Assembly (NCBI GenBank): GCA_031216915.1
Contig: CM062290.1
Coordinates: 378,368,718-378,432,717, forward strand
Direction: 5' to 3'
Origin: Pictodentalium vernedei
Lineage: Eukaryota > Mollusca > Scaphopoda > Dentaliida > Dentaliidae
DNA length: 64,000 nt
Each line of letters begins with the position of its first letter. Positions within the stretch are counted from its first letter, which is position 1. Of the stretch, positions 32,962 through 44,104 are shown piece by piece. Position numbers and translations under genes: made by a program. Under the pieces are notes generated by a model. It made no database searches. It was not told the DNA's origin and saw nothing but the letters and a program-made list of their open reading frames with translations.

Positions 32962-33477
32962 GTGTGTATAGACAAGTTGTCAGGCGTTAAGTAATATAGC
33001 GAAATAATTCATTTTAAATTCTCGTTGATTGCAAGTCCATTCCTCTTAGAACTGGTTACATGTATGTCAAGAAAAACTGAACGCCTGGACAGCTCAATGT
33101 TTTTAGTCAAACCAAATACTGGTATTTGGCTGAGAAGAACATTACTCCATTACAGCATGGAAATCACATAGCCCCGTCTTTCTGAATCGCATCGCGATAA
33201 GATCGAGATCTTGACCCCATGCATTTAGAGAAGTGGATAAACATTCATAAATTAAAATATTTCAAAGTCGTGACTGAATGATGAAAAACAAACGATGAGA
33301 GTTTATTATTTGCCAGGATTCTGCGTTTGTTTTTCGACAGGTGAGATTCTTGTGTTGTGTGTGAAACAAAACGGATAGAAAACTGCAATCAAAGCGCAAA
33401 CCAGTCGCGACAGGTAGAAATGTTCTGTCCGCTTTTGTACTGTAGTACGGCAATGTGCAAATAGATATAAATATATC

Positions 33478-33556
33478 GTCCCTTGAGTGCAACAAGGTGC
33501 TATCTGCAATGCTAAATCATTGCAGATGGCACCTCTTTGCACTCAAGAGGGCGATA
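33478..33556. repeat. Short hairpin family H, copy in cassette B
   Basis: TCCCTTGAGTGCAACAAGGT, GCAATGCTAAATCATTGC, GGCACCTCTTTGCACTCAAG. Related copies are at 815-885, 20690-20768 and 36054-36140; one half is at 39455-39490. Confidence 0.7.
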
Positions 33557-33729
33557 TATCCAAGCAAGAAAATACGCGACATAGTTTTTTTGTTTGGCAT
33601 GACCAGAAGTTCAATGAGCTGAACTCTCTACCTTACTGGTTTTTAACACAATAATCCCCAAAAGTCTCTCTACCTTACACGTGTTTTCACACAGTAGTTC
33701 CAAAAAAGGATTACTTCAGAAATGTTTTC

Positions 33730-35045
33730 CCCCAACACAAGGCTACTAAACTATGCGGGAACAAACTTGCTTCTTCAACAAAACGTATTTTATCCCATAA
33801 ATGGCCGTTTATTCGAACAATAAAAGCCTTAGATAATTTTTTGCTTTATTCATCTAGTAGCAGCTGCTAGTACGGTGATGAATGTTCCCCGCAAGTTTTA
33901 CACTGAAAGAATTTATTCCCATAATAGAGACACGGACTTGTTGACCTCTGACCTCTACCGCATTCGTGTTGTCCAGATCAGTCTTGCGCTTGTAGGAGAC
34001 GTAATGAACCGACGTTATTAAACGTTGGCCGTTGCTGAAATGTTTAGTTTTAGAATATATGGCACATTTCAACTCTGTCTAACAATAAAATGAACAACAA
34101 TTAACAAAGAAAACACAAAGTAAATCAACTGAAACCAGGCGTTGAAAAGCATACAAGTTCGCTTGTGAAAGGCGGAGACATGATGAGTGATGTTTCACTT
34201 TCCAAATTAGGAAAGTGTAAATAAACAAATGCACGTGTCGTCTGCTTTGTTTATAAAACGCAAGCTGAATCGATGACGAAAAAACAACAACAATAAACAA
34301 CGAAAATAAGACAGATAAACATTGATCATTTAATAAAGTATTTTTGCAAGTTGAGCTCAAGTTTGTAGGGGAATTATTTTTAGACAGAAACGTATCACTG
34401 CGCCTTGTTTATTTTTGGCAGTGTTGCTTGTCGATCGAATTAGACCATTGAGTTCCTCACTTCTAGCAGTGTTTTCAGCGAGTAACAGCACGATTTCGCC
34501 GTGACTGCTCTGTATTTATTTATTTATTTATTTATTGGTGTTTAAGGTCACATACTTATGAACAATGGCTAAGCGTTACCGTGACAGTGTTACAGGTGGA
34601 GGAAGACGGAGTACTCGGAGAGATCTGTCAGCTCCTCAACATTCTAACTCTGTTCAAGCTCTGCCCAAGCAGAGTTACAGCGGTTGAAGACATGTGCACC
34701 ATAGACGTGCAGTACGCTTCAGTACACGGCGTCATCGTGCCTCCATGTAGGCAAAGAGGATAAAGTGCCTTACCCAAGGACACAACGCGGGTCGTCCCGG
34801 ACGGGGATCGAACTCGGGACCTCTAGCATAGAAGTCCAACAGTTTTCCACTGGGTCACCGCGCTCCCGACTGCTATGTAAATGGTTTATGGGATAAACAA
34901 AATAAACGTATAGCGTTTTCAAATAAAAAAAAATATTCTACTCGTATCATTAAGAATGAAACCAACTCACCAGAGGCTCGTCGGTTTCATTCTTAATCCC
35001 ACTCGTAGAATATTTTTTTTACTTGAAAACACTATCCGTTTATTC
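33730..35045. mobile_element. Repeat M8 containing a SINE
   Basis: TCCCATAAATGGCCGTTTAT through TTGAGCTCAAGTTTGTAGGG, the SINE at 34514-34867, then the hairpin CGTATAGCGTTTTCAAATAA / TTACTTGAAAACACTATCCG (34905-35043). The inverted, shorter copy is at 57000-57620. Confidence 0.75.
34514..34867 (-). mobile_element. SINE (T2 head) inside a larger repeat
   Basis: Duplication GACTGCTCTGTA / GACTGCTATGTA. T2 head with CCCGAGTTCGATCCCC. Its host repeat recurs without it at 57000-57620. Confidence 0.88.
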
Positions 35046-35394
35046 TATATATACCATATTTTGATAAACGAACGTGGAAAACACCCACTACATTGAATGG
35101 TTTCCACAAATATATTCTGTGAGATCTAAACATTTCGTATGGATAGAGTTTTGATCAATCAACAATTAATTTAATTTCCGCCAACGTTTGCCACATTATA
35201 ACCAATGGTGAATGGCCTGATCTCACGAGGGTACCAAGAAACCATCTTTGGTTTTGTAATACATTACACACCAATTCCTTTGTCTTCTCCGGGTTGGTAA
35301 GTGACGTGAACTACCCGATAGAACAATAGATTAGGTCACTTGAACACCTGTACTCACTTACCATACCTGGGTCCGTGCGTTCTGTAAATTGCCG

Positions 35395-35550
35395 TGTAAG
35401 AAAGTTACTAACCTCGCTGTCGGTATTCATGAATTTGAACAACCTGCCAACGTTATGTAACACCTCGCCGCTTCGCGGCTCGGCGTCTCATACCGCACGT
35501 TGACAGGCTGTTCAAATTCATGAATACATCCAGCTCAGTTAGTAACTATT
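35395..35550. repeat. Palindrome with GCCGCTTCGCGGC centre
   Basis: AGTTACTAACCTCGCTGTCG, ATTCATGAATTTGAACAACC pair with GTTCAAATTCATGAATACAT and CAGTTAGTAACT. Lies in the intron of cassette B. Confidence 0.72.
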
Positions 35551-36053
35551 ACATATCCATTTTGTCCCTTTCACATATACATTGACTATTCTTTCTTGGG
35601 TTTTCATTCATGTTACCATCCTGAAGATAAGGTCCGAGGTAGCCCTCCACACAAAAAGAGAAAAATCTGAATTGACAGCCACCAGGAGATTACCATACAT
35701 AGCAGCATAATGTAAAGGGTCGCCACTCCACAGATTAAAAAAATAGATACTAAGTTAACAACACCAGTAAATAATCATTATTGTTTTCATTAAATGTAGT
35801 TTAAGGTCACTTTCATAATCTTTGGCGATAGTTCTGAGAGAACTGGAAATTGAACTAGTTGAAAATTTCTAGACTGCAGAGATTTACATTTTTTGTTATA
35901 ATGAGGCCATTCTTTAGATTCAAGTGTTAACTGACGATCACAATTCCATAACTTCACTGTAAACTATATCAGCCACGAGGACGCGATAATATTTTCAAAA
36001 GGTATCACGGAGTGAATATTATGAAGGCAGCTTGTTTTTTTTCCCCCACTATA

Positions 36054-36140
36054 TAATGTAGTTCCTTGAAGGCTGTAATGCGTCAACTGCAATGCTTAAA
36101 CATTGCAGTTGGTACCATTATGCCATCAAGGGACGATATA
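36054..36140. repeat. Short hairpin family H
   Basis: TAGTTCCTTGAAGGC, CAACTGCAATGCTTAAACAT, TGCAGTTGG, ATCAAGGGACGATATA. A remnant of the same hairpin lies at the equivalent place in cassette A (29279-29325). Confidence 0.6.
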
Positions 36141-36410
36141 TGTATGATTCAGTTTTTAATTGAAAGATTGTATTTAATGAGAAGGATAAGACTGCCATAG
36201 GTCGCGTCCCCAAAACCCAAACTCGACTGTTTCCCAAAATTCTGTCTGATATTAAAGTACATTTATAGGTGACATATCAATCGAAAACGTAATACATGTT
36301 GAATATAATATAAATAAGTCCAAGAAAAGAACAGTCATCACACATGTCCTTTGTTTTTAAATTTTGGATAACGAAAGATTGTGTACTCCTTTCTCTACTT
36401 ATGCTTATAG

Positions 36411-36496
36411 CAATCGAGAGAAGCGAAACGCTATTCGAAGTGAACGTTATAGATGGAAAAACAACATTGTACCTTATAAGATAAGCAGCGATTTCA
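36411..36496 (+). CDS. Astacin-like metalloprotease, cassette B exon 2 (mature N-terminus)
   Basis: An 86-nt exon (acceptor GCTTATAG, donor GTAAGT at 36497) encoding EKRNAIRSERYRWKNNIVPY and then KISSDF. It fits the astacin consensus closely: KR/NA cleavage context, R-W, I-V-P-Y, I-S-S-D-F. It ends in phase 1 and joins the exon at 39889 to make a continuous catalytic domain. This is the better match of the two cassettes and probably the ancestral form; that ranking is inference from consensus fit. Just downstream of the donor the intron carries a large palindrome (36562-36704). Confidence 0.88.
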
Positions 36497-36561
36497 GTAA
36501 GTACATTTTAAGTATATTTTTCCCTTCCGAAATAATTTGTCGAATCACCTGCTATATATGC

Positions 36562-36704
36562 ACAGAACGACGCGGATATGTGAATGGGTTAATCGATATG
36601 ACACAAGTGCAAGCGCGGAAGGATAGAACGAGAGGCCGTAGGCCTCGAGTTTTATCCTTCCGCGATGGCACAAGAGCCATATCGATTAACGCGTGTCGTT
36701 CTGT
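36562..36704. repeat. 143-bp palindrome just after cassette B exon 2
   Basis: ACAGAACGACGCGGATATGT, TTAATCGATATG, CGCGGAAGGATA and the inverse arms. The centre is GAGGCCGTAGGCCTC. It begins 66 bp after the donor at 36497. Confidence 0.78.
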
Positions 36705-36708
36705 GTTT

Positions 36709-36833
36709 ACTACACGCCTTCACGTCTATAAAAAATACTATAAGAAGGACACTCAGCAATTCATTTGACAACTACACGCCTTCACGTCTATAAAAAATAC
36801 TATAAGAAGGACACTCAGCAATTCATTTGACAA
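36709..36833 (+). repeat. Perfect 63-bp direct duplication
   Basis: CTACACGCCTTCACGTCTAT through CAGCAATTCATTTGACAA occurs twice in a row without visible differences, so it is recent. It directly follows the palindrome ending at 36704. Confidence 0.88.
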
Positions 36834-36892
36834 CTATCAACAAAAAAACCACATTTTATCGCCAATCAAATTTGGGAACCCGTGTTACTATT

Positions 36893-36957
36893 TTGTACAC
36901 TGAGTTCCAATGTGTTCTACGTCTCTACTGGCACATAGAATACATTGGAACTCTGTG
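36893..36957. repeat. 65-bp palindrome
   Basis: ACTGAGTTCCAATGTGTTCT and its inverse ATACATTGGAACTCTGTGGA around CTGGCACATAG. Confidence 0.65.
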
Positions 36958-37284
36958 GAGGATGTTTAGCTATCGATAGCGATTCAGATTGTAATTGCGG
37001 TGCACGATTTGTGGAATATTCCAGTGATATTTCGCTTCTTTGTTAAAATAGTCCGTCAACGATTTCCATTCCGCACAGGTATGCGGAACAGATTTTCATT
37101 TTCCGCATGGTTTAGTGTTACTGTAGATGGGGATATCACAGAACAGACGTGTAATAAAGCGTATTGTAATAGTACAGAATACAGCTTAAGTTAAACACAA
37201 AAGTGATAAAGTCTGGTATTCTGTGGGAATATCTTTCAAATTCTTTTTGCGATCACTGTTACGATTTAGATAATACGAAAAAAG

Positions 37285-37500
37285 GAGAATCTTGAATTTT
37301 TTCTTGGATAACTAAAATCTTTCCTTTTTTCCTAAAACACGGCGTATAATCCCTCAGTGGGAACGAGGTTGTCCAAATCATAAAAAACAGGTGTCATATA
37401 CTGTCTTTTAGAGGCAAAAAAAATGAAAAGAAAAACCCAGATGAATAGCTTGTTTTTGTGAATAGCGCTGAGCGGATACGGCCCTTACGCTCATAGGCGT
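37285..37500. mobile_element. P1-related MITE, degraded
   Basis: TCTTGAATTTTTTCTTGGAT, AACACGGCGTATAATCCCTC and GTGAATAGCGCTGAGCGGAT are old relatives of the P1 interior. Terminal TTAA not visible. Confidence 0.45.
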
Positions 37501-37678
37501 CAATTAGGGTGTGCGAGAGTGTGTACGCCTCCGACACGCCCAATAAGTTTTCCAATCCGGACATTTTCATTGTGATTGGAGTGTGGGATATAAAGTCTCT
37601 CTTCCTAGTAATTATGTAGTTTCCAGAAAGCCTAGATTTGATACTTTGTCTTTTTGTCTCACACACATGGCCATATAT

Positions 37679-38030
37679 GGGAGCACGGTCTCTCAGTGGT
37701 TACGGTATTGGACTATAAACCGAAAGGTCCACGGTTCAATCCCCCAGGGGTAACTGCGTTGTGTCCTTGAGCAAGGCACTTAATCACGGTTGCCCAGGCA
37801 CGGTGGCGTTGCGTGCTAAGACGTACTGTACATGGATGGTGCACTTCTCTTCAACCAATGCTTATTCCGCTTGTGGGCAGCTGATACGTTGGGGAGTCTG
37901 ACAGTGCGCACCGCTGCTCGGTGGTTCTCTACGGGTACTCCGGCTTCCTTTGCCCGTAAAACTGTCGGACAGGACGTGACCCTGGCTGTCAAAACTGTCG
38001 TTAAACCCCAATAAATAAATAATAATAACA
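37679..38030 (+). mobile_element. SINE with tRNA-like head (type T3)
   Basis: Head GGGAGCACGGTCTCTCAGTG ... CACGGTTCAATCCCCC, distinct from T1 and T2. Shared body, ends GTCGTTAAACCCCAATAAAT. Flanked by similar TGGCCATATAT / TGGCATATAAT. Confidence 0.85.
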
Positions 38031-38119
38031 CTGGCATATAATTGGAGGTCTGTTGTACACGATTCGGGATGTTATGGGACAGGCATGACCAATTTGGAGT
38101 GTCGGTTCGGTACACGTTA

Positions 38120-38310
38120 ATTAAAAATGAAGTTGCGTCGCGACTACTACATGCATATTTTATTTATTCACTAATAAATTTTCAAGAAGTCGCGAGATTT
38201 CTAACTATAATCCCGACTGACTAGCATTCCAACTAATTCATCAAGGCATGCCTTCGATGAAGGCATGCCTTGGTGATGTAGTTGGAATATTGGTTAGTCG
38301 GTAATTGGGC
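38120..38310. mobile_element. Hairpin MITE with GGCATGCC core
   Basis: Hairpin AAGGCATGCCTTCGATGAAG (38250-38270) within arms TTCCAACTAATTCATC / GATGTAGTTGGAA. The first part matches the element cut by the window end at 63845. Confidence 0.7.
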
Positions 38311-38793
38311 CATCACAGTCCGGACAAATCAAGCATCAATCGGTCGTCTTCGCGACGTACCCGGTTAGGTAAGGTGAAGGCTTCAGTTGACATTGTGATA
38401 GGGGCAAACGGACACGTAGTAATGTTCGAAAATTTGTGATAGCTTAAAGCGACTGATATAAAAAATGAATGATAGCGAAGTTGTTCGATTTCGGTTAGCA
38501 CTTTCTTCTATTTTCACTTGGGGCGCTATGAATTTTTCCACGATTCAAAGCTGCGTTAAAAGCGTCTTCATCTTATGGAAGAATGACAGACTTACCACCC
38601 AACAGTTGCCATTATATTTTTCCACAAACATTCGTTCCCCGCATCAGCTCAACTGCATACATGGGCGATATGAATCCATTGGGCGGACGGGAAACATAAG
38701 TAGTCTGTCAGTACAAGACAATTGGGGAAGTGGAAACCATGTTTTTTTGTTATAAAGTACAGGGAGTGTGATTGCTATTACGGCGAAATTGAC

Positions 38794-39044
38794 TTAACCC
38801 TTTACCTAACCTGAAAAGCAGACGACACTTGCAAAAATAATTCTTGAATAACTAATTTTTTTCATTTTTTGTCTCAAAAACATAGGTTATGACCCCTCGT
38901 TGGAACGAGCTCGACGAGCTCGTTCCAACGAGGGGTCAAAACCTATGTTTTTGAGACAAAAAATGAAAAAAATAATGAAAATTAATTGACGATTTTTGAG
39001 AATAGCGCTGGCCGGTTTTGGCCGTTACGTTAGGTAAAGGGTTT
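38794..39044. mobile_element. piggyBac-like MITE (P1), full copy in astacin intron
   Basis: Left TTAACCCTTTACCTAACC, right GTTAGGTAAAGGGTTTA. Very close to the 8793 copy through its whole length, so probably recent. Confidence 0.85.
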
Positions 39045-39888
39045 ATACACCAAAATTGTTTACGATTCATGAAAGAGGCACAAGAAGCAAACTGTATGCC
39101 TGGAGAAAATAAGGTAAACCAGGTGGTCCATAAGCCAAAGGTTTACAAGTCCAGTTCTTTGACTACCGAAATTGTAGATGCTCGTCAGATAGAAAAGCTA
39201 TCACATCGAGATCGTGTACAAGCTCATGATGAGTCATAGTTTTGCAAATTGAAATTTCTTTGATAAAACTATAGGCGCCATCGTCTGTGACATCTCATGG
39301 GAACAGTTACACCTACGTCACACGGGTTGCGATCTTTTTGAGCCAAGAAAAAAACAGCAGAGATGATGAAATTCGCTTAGATTTTTCGGTCTGTTTTTAT
39401 GGATACGTCGTTAGTCGCGTTTCGTTACAGACGCTTCAACACGCATTATATCGTCACTTGCGTGCAGCAAGGCGTCATCAGCAATGCTAGGATTAGTTCA
39501 TGTAAAGCCAAAGAGCACGCTAGTAGAGTTTAGGCTTATAAATTATTATTATTATTTATTATTATTATTATAATGTCCCTCAGGTTTTAACGGATAAGAT
39601 TTTAGCAAGTTCCAGGACCAAGTATATAAAATCACCCACCCCTCCCCCAATAGCATTTACTCAAAATTCATTATGTGATTGGCCAGCGGCGAACTTTAGT
39701 GATAATTTGTCAATCTGTCCCCCTACAGGATGTTAGATTGCACTTTCAACTTATTACAACAAAGCCATTTTTGGCATGGCGCTGAAACATGTTTTGTGCA
39801 CTTCAATAAGAAACGACCAAACCACAAGTATGAAACTTTGCCACGAATAATAACTTTAAACTCTTCCAACAAAGTATTTCTTTTACAG
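39045..39888. other. Astacin intron, no further gene recognised
   Basis: A 73-codon frame to 39239 and an (ATT)n tract at 39543-39573. Half of hairpin family H is at 39455-39490. Confidence 0.45.
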
Positions 39889-40012
39889 ATGCAAGTGAGA
39901 AGAGAGTGATTCTAAACGCCATAAAACTATGGGAAGATTTCACATGCATTGATTTTGTAGAGAAAAGTGTCAATACACGAGATTATGTTAATATTCGTAG
40001 TGGACGTGGAGG
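39889..40012 (+). CDS. Astacin-like metalloprotease, catalytic exon (TCIDF segment)
   Basis: A 124-nt exon (acceptor TTTTACAG, donor GTGAGC at 40013). It enters in phase 1, completing an Asn codon, and leaves in phase 2. It encodes ASEKRVILNAIKLWEDFTCI and then DFVEKSVNTRDYVNIRSGRG. The pattern A-I-x-x-W-E-x-x-T-C-I-x-F followed by D-Y-V-x-I is the N-terminal subdomain of astacin proteases. Its Cys is the conserved partner of the C-terminal Cys of the domain. It is single-copy in the window and can accept either upstream cassette in frame. Confidence 0.93.
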
Positions 40013-40582
40013 GTGAGCTATTAACTGTAGTATTCGTCTTTAAACCTCCACTTAAACTCAGATTGTGAGTGACAGTACCAATATCAAATACTAGAGAATC
40101 CAACACTAGACAATCTCGATGAAGTCTGTCCAATGAGTTGATATAAGCAGCGGTTTTGTCAAAGGAAATAAAAATGGCGAACTTCACGCACAGTTCTGGT
40201 CTTGTTAAAGAGATGAGTTAGAAACAGGTTGAAACAAAACACTATATTATTATATCATGCATCGACGTGGGCTTTACTTCCCCATATGTTACAATAGAAT
40301 GATGTTTACACTCAGTGAGGAAGAAAATGTTTATAGGCAACGTTCTTGCGTAAATAATGACAAACACTGAAGACTAGACTTTTTCAAAACTGGTGGTTTT
40401 AGCCCTGAAGAGTCGCTCGGGATAGTGCAAAGAAATGTTTTCATATCATTCCGCGGTAACAGGCTGACACATAGCGTCGAGTAGGAATGTGTATGCGTGT
40501 CGGGATTTCTCAAGATAATACGCCTACAATTTTATAGTTTTGCTATATCAGTTTTTTGGAATGAGACGAGTCTTCAAGTTTG

Positions 40583-41209
40583 TTTGTCAGGGGCGGCGAA
40601 ACCGGAGGGGGGGGGGGGGGTTCAGCCCTTCCACTTTTCTGCCGGGCCATGTTTTTTTGTATGCATATATTTTAACACAACCAATGACTGGCGAAACAAG
40701 GGGTGGATCCAGAGCCTCCCCCATATTCTCGCCAGCTATGTTTCTCTCGTATTGGTTCAGTTTCTATGGATTTCGGATCATTTTTTGCAGTAAACGCTAA
40801 AATGTATACAGTCTGTTAAAAAATCGATTAACTGAAGTAGATCATAATCTTACAGACATACAAGTACCAAATCCACCCCTAGACAAGATACTACACAGAC
40901 AGTATAATTGCTGGTAAAGCATACAAGTGGGGTCTATTTATCAGCTTTGGTCGTTACGACCAAATCTGATAAATAGACCCCTTTCCTGTATCCTTTACCG
41001 GCGTTTTTTAACGGCTCTCAAAGTGTGAAATCTTTCAAATACATCTCCCAAAAAATTTCAAAATATCAACTCAGATGCATAAAATGGGGGTTTTGGGACC
41101 CTGGAATTTAAATTTTTCATACCGACGCCCATCCATCGCCCGATCCAGCCCCCTCCCCCCCCCCCCCCCACACACACACTCACTTTGAAAATCGTTCCGC
41201 CGCCGCCCC
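40583..41209. mobile_element. hAT-like non-autonomous element
   Basis: Inverted ends CAGGGGCGGCG / CGCCGCCCCTG, flanked by TTGTTTGT and TTTGTTAT. A G run at 40607-40622 and a C run at 41152-41171 lie just inside the ends. A nested palindrome occupies 40915-41005. The related sequence at 4830-4990 has no insertion at this place. Confidence 0.75.
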
Positions 41210-41740
41210 TGTTTGTTATATGAAACTTTACTAACATCTTCGTGAAAAAGGTTATATAAAAATGAATTAAATGTCCTACAGATGAAATATGTTCACTCTT
41301 CTATTTGAGGAGTAACGACAGAGATCTAAAAATATACGAATTATTCGCCACCGAAATGCTTTTATTTCCCACGTGTTCACGTCTATTCAAGTAAGCGTGG
41401 TGGGGCAGTTCTGGATAAACATTGATCCTATATCCAACTGACCTAAAATGTGTCCCAATTCGTGAGAATTTGTTTTGATGTTCGCGAGCACTTGCTGCGA
41501 GAATCAGTTTTCAGTTCTTAAATAATTTGGTACTCGCGAGTACTCTTATGCACTTGTGCGTGCCAAAAGTACATACTCCATACTAAAAAAGAGTAGCAAG
41601 TGCATTTCCTCTCCAATATATACATGTAGAACACATGTTTCAGCATGTAGACTCTAGCCGACTTTCCTGATGAAATTACGGTGCCTTGGTAGTGGATTCT
41701 AGTGAAGTCTTGGCTGCCTATAGTCCAAGTGTTAACTAAT

Positions 41741-42011
41741 TTATTTATTTATTCATTGGTGTTTAAGGTCACATATTTCTGCGCAATGGCTAATCATGAG
41801 CACGACAGTTTTACGGTTGGAGGAAGCCGGAGTTCCCGGAGAGAACCACCGACCAACTGTCTGCTCCCCAACATACTAACTCCACACAAGCAGGGTTAGC
41901 ATTGGTTGATGACAGGTGCACAGCGTCACCGAGCCCCCATATGGGCAATGGGGGTGAAGTGTCTTGCCCAAGCACACAACGCGGTTGCCGCAGGTGGGAT
42001 TCGAACTGACT
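41741..42011 (-). mobile_element. SINE, 5'-truncated (T1)
   Basis: Duplication GTTAACTAAT on both sides. Tail and body present. Ends within the T1 head (GCCGCAGGTGGGATTCGAAC). Confidence 0.87.
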
Positions 42012-42468
42012 GTTAACTAATAATGGGGAACAAAAAAGGACTTGAATTTTTCAGGCCCTTCAGGGACACTTCAGAATCTGACCAGAATCAAATGAATATT
42101 TACGAGAATCGAAGTTAATTCTCATTGTTTCCTTGCGAGAATCATTTGTGAGAGTCGATTCTGATTCTCGCATGGATTGTAAACCATGCCCAATGTTGTG
42201 AGGTTATAGGCTATCCAAAGTTTAATTGCGGGAAAAATGTTTTGTTTCGTGGTTGTCGTAAAAATATATATCCTACAAATAGAGCTTATTCTTTCGCGTG
42301 CGGCAAACAAAATTGCAAATGACCCTTGAAAACCTTCTTCCGCTGTTAGTCTTGTTTTGAACTGAAAAAGAATCACTTCAATAGATTATTGGACAAAATC
42401 TCCACCCGATTGATTTGCCCAATGATTTTGAGTACAGTATTACGTATTGTTTTATATTTATTTTACAG

Positions 42469-42535
42469 TTGCTACTCTTATGTTGGTAGCATTGGTGGAG
42501 CACAGGAGATTGGACTTGGAAGAGGATGTGTCTCT
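42469..42535 (+). CDS. Astacin-like metalloprotease, catalytic exon (CYSYVG / GCVS)
   Basis: A 67-nt exon with acceptor TTTTACAG and donor GTAAGT at 42536. The previous exon's GG plus T gives Gly, then CYSYVGSIGGAQEIGLGRGC and VS. This is the astacin C-W/Y-S-x-V-G-x-x-G-G-x-Q-x-x-x-L-G-x-G-C-V segment with the conserved internal disulfide pair. It ends in phase 0. The next exon is 13.7 kb downstream, and the intron between them contains a whole zinc-finger gene and several repeat arrays. Right after the donor, a TTAA-flanked MITE begins at 42543. Confidence 0.95.
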
Positions 42536-42542
42536 GTAAGTA

Positions 42543-42781
42543 TTAACCCTTCAAACACTAGGGCCGATTTTCCGGCCCAGGAACATGATACGTCATAATT
42601 GCATTACTAGGTTGGCTGCACAGGGAATGTGTGGAGCAGACCAGTCAATATTTTCAACGTGCAGCCCAGTGGCAGCACATTGAAAATATTAATTGGTCAA
42701 CACCCAGATAATGAATATGGACTCTTCCAATTGCTGGCATTGAACTGACATGGAAGATGCCACCTTGGTTCAATGGGTTAA
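42543..42781. mobile_element. TTAA MITE family P2, full copy
   Basis: TTAACCCTTCAAACACTAGG ... GGTTCAATGGGTTAA with the TTTTCAACGTGCAGCC hairpin. It starts 7 bases after the astacin donor at 42536. Confidence 0.82.
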
Positions 42782-43045
42782 AAGACATCAGAGGTCTCTT
42801 AGACTCGGCAGATTACTCATTCTGTGTAGTGCCTTGATACAAGTTGATAGGCAATGGATATCAGAATATTAAATGTAAAGTCAAGGATCAATGGATTTGT
42901 ACAAAAGACTAATATTATAATTTGCCAATTAATACTTAGTGTTAATTGTATAGCACGACATTCCAATTATGGTTGGAGCACCACATTCAAATCATGGGTT
43001 GCGGGAATGTCATGGAGGCGAGCGTATCCCCCATCCTCGTCGCCG

Positions 43046-43055
43046 TAAGCCAAGT

Positions 43056-43110
<55 letters not shown>

Positions 43111-43285
43111 GCTCTTCTATAGCGCTCTATCCCCACTGAAAAGGTAGGCTCAAAGCGCTTCATAAAATAAGTAACGAGCTGCAGACTGAAAAATGAAAAG
43201 AAACAAGGTCCCAAATAAGGTCTAGACTGTTCCAGATTTCAAGTGCCTGAAAACAGAAGGCCGTTGTCCCTAGTGTTCTAAGTTC
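43046..43285 (-). mobile_element. CR1/L2-like LINE, short 3' fragment
   Basis: After an (AAT)n tail (43058-43110) the sequence CTATAGCGCTCTATCCCCAC to CAGACTGAAAAATGAAAAG repeats the 3' end of the LINE at 6300-6390. It then jumps to the equivalent of ~6415-6560, so it is 5'-truncated with an internal deletion. Confidence 0.8.
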
Positions 43286-43361
43286 ATTATAACGGCTTAT
43301 ACAACAGAAGTCTCGCACAGGGGCTATATTTGTAGGAAAGGGGTACGACTTTATCAGCGAT

Positions 43362-43692
43362 GGGAGTTCGGGGACTCAGTGACTACGGAATTGGACTTGG
43401 AAAGATCCACTGTTTGATCTCCCACCAGGAGTAACTGCGTTGTGTTCTTGGGCAAGGTACTTAATCCCTGATCGCCCAGATGGGGTTCGGTGGCACAGGG
43501 TACCAGGACGTACTTCACGTACATGGTATACATGTCTTCAACTAATGCTAACCCTGCTTGTGCGGAGTTAGTACGTTGGGGAGTCTGACAGTTGCTTGCC
43601 GCTACACTGTTGGTTTCTCCGGGAAAATCCAGCTTCCTCCACTCGGTAAAATGAGTTGACTCTAATTGTCAAAAGTGTCGCGAAACCCGAAT
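43362..43692 (+). mobile_element. SINE with T3-like head
   Basis: GGGAGTTCGGGGACTCAGTG ... CCACTGTTTGATCTCCCACC, then GCGTTGTGTTCTTGGGCAAG. Diverged body, no clean target duplication. Confidence 0.8.
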
Positions 43693-44104
43693 TAGAAGAA
43701 ATATATATTATCGATAACACATGAACATCCACTACCCCAGGCAGTTCATGTGATAATGGAGATAATACCGTGTCTCCTCTTCCGAAGCTTTAACAATTGA
43801 GTTACGCCGAGGGCGTTCCTGTATTCGCCCATGATAGTGGGTCGACTGGGCCGACTATCTCCACAATATCGTCAACACACCTGTTCGTTTGTAGTGGTTG
43901 GTGTAATATATCACAGCATTCACCACAATTTATAACCGACTATCTCCGAGATTTAATTGAGATGTCAACTCGCAACAGTGTTCTCTTTGAGAAACTAAAT
44001 GGGTGTTGAGAAAAGAGTAGAGTCGTGGTGATACGGGCTGAATTTGGGACCACAGGATAAATCAAGGTCTTCTCATCACACAACAGGGACAAGTTTTTGA
44101 TGGA

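Noticed and set aside
36364..36768. 134-residue frame covering cassette B exon 2
   Set aside because: Only 36411-36496 is supported, by splice sites and homology. The rest translates through a palindrome.
38465..38755. 96-residue + strand frame in the astacin intron
   Set aside because: No recognisable domain and no acceptor/donor pair fitting the astacin phases.
39018..39239. 73-residue frame that might be a retroelement gag fragment
   Set aside because: Its start lies in a MITE and the Cys/His spacing of a zinc knuckle is not present.
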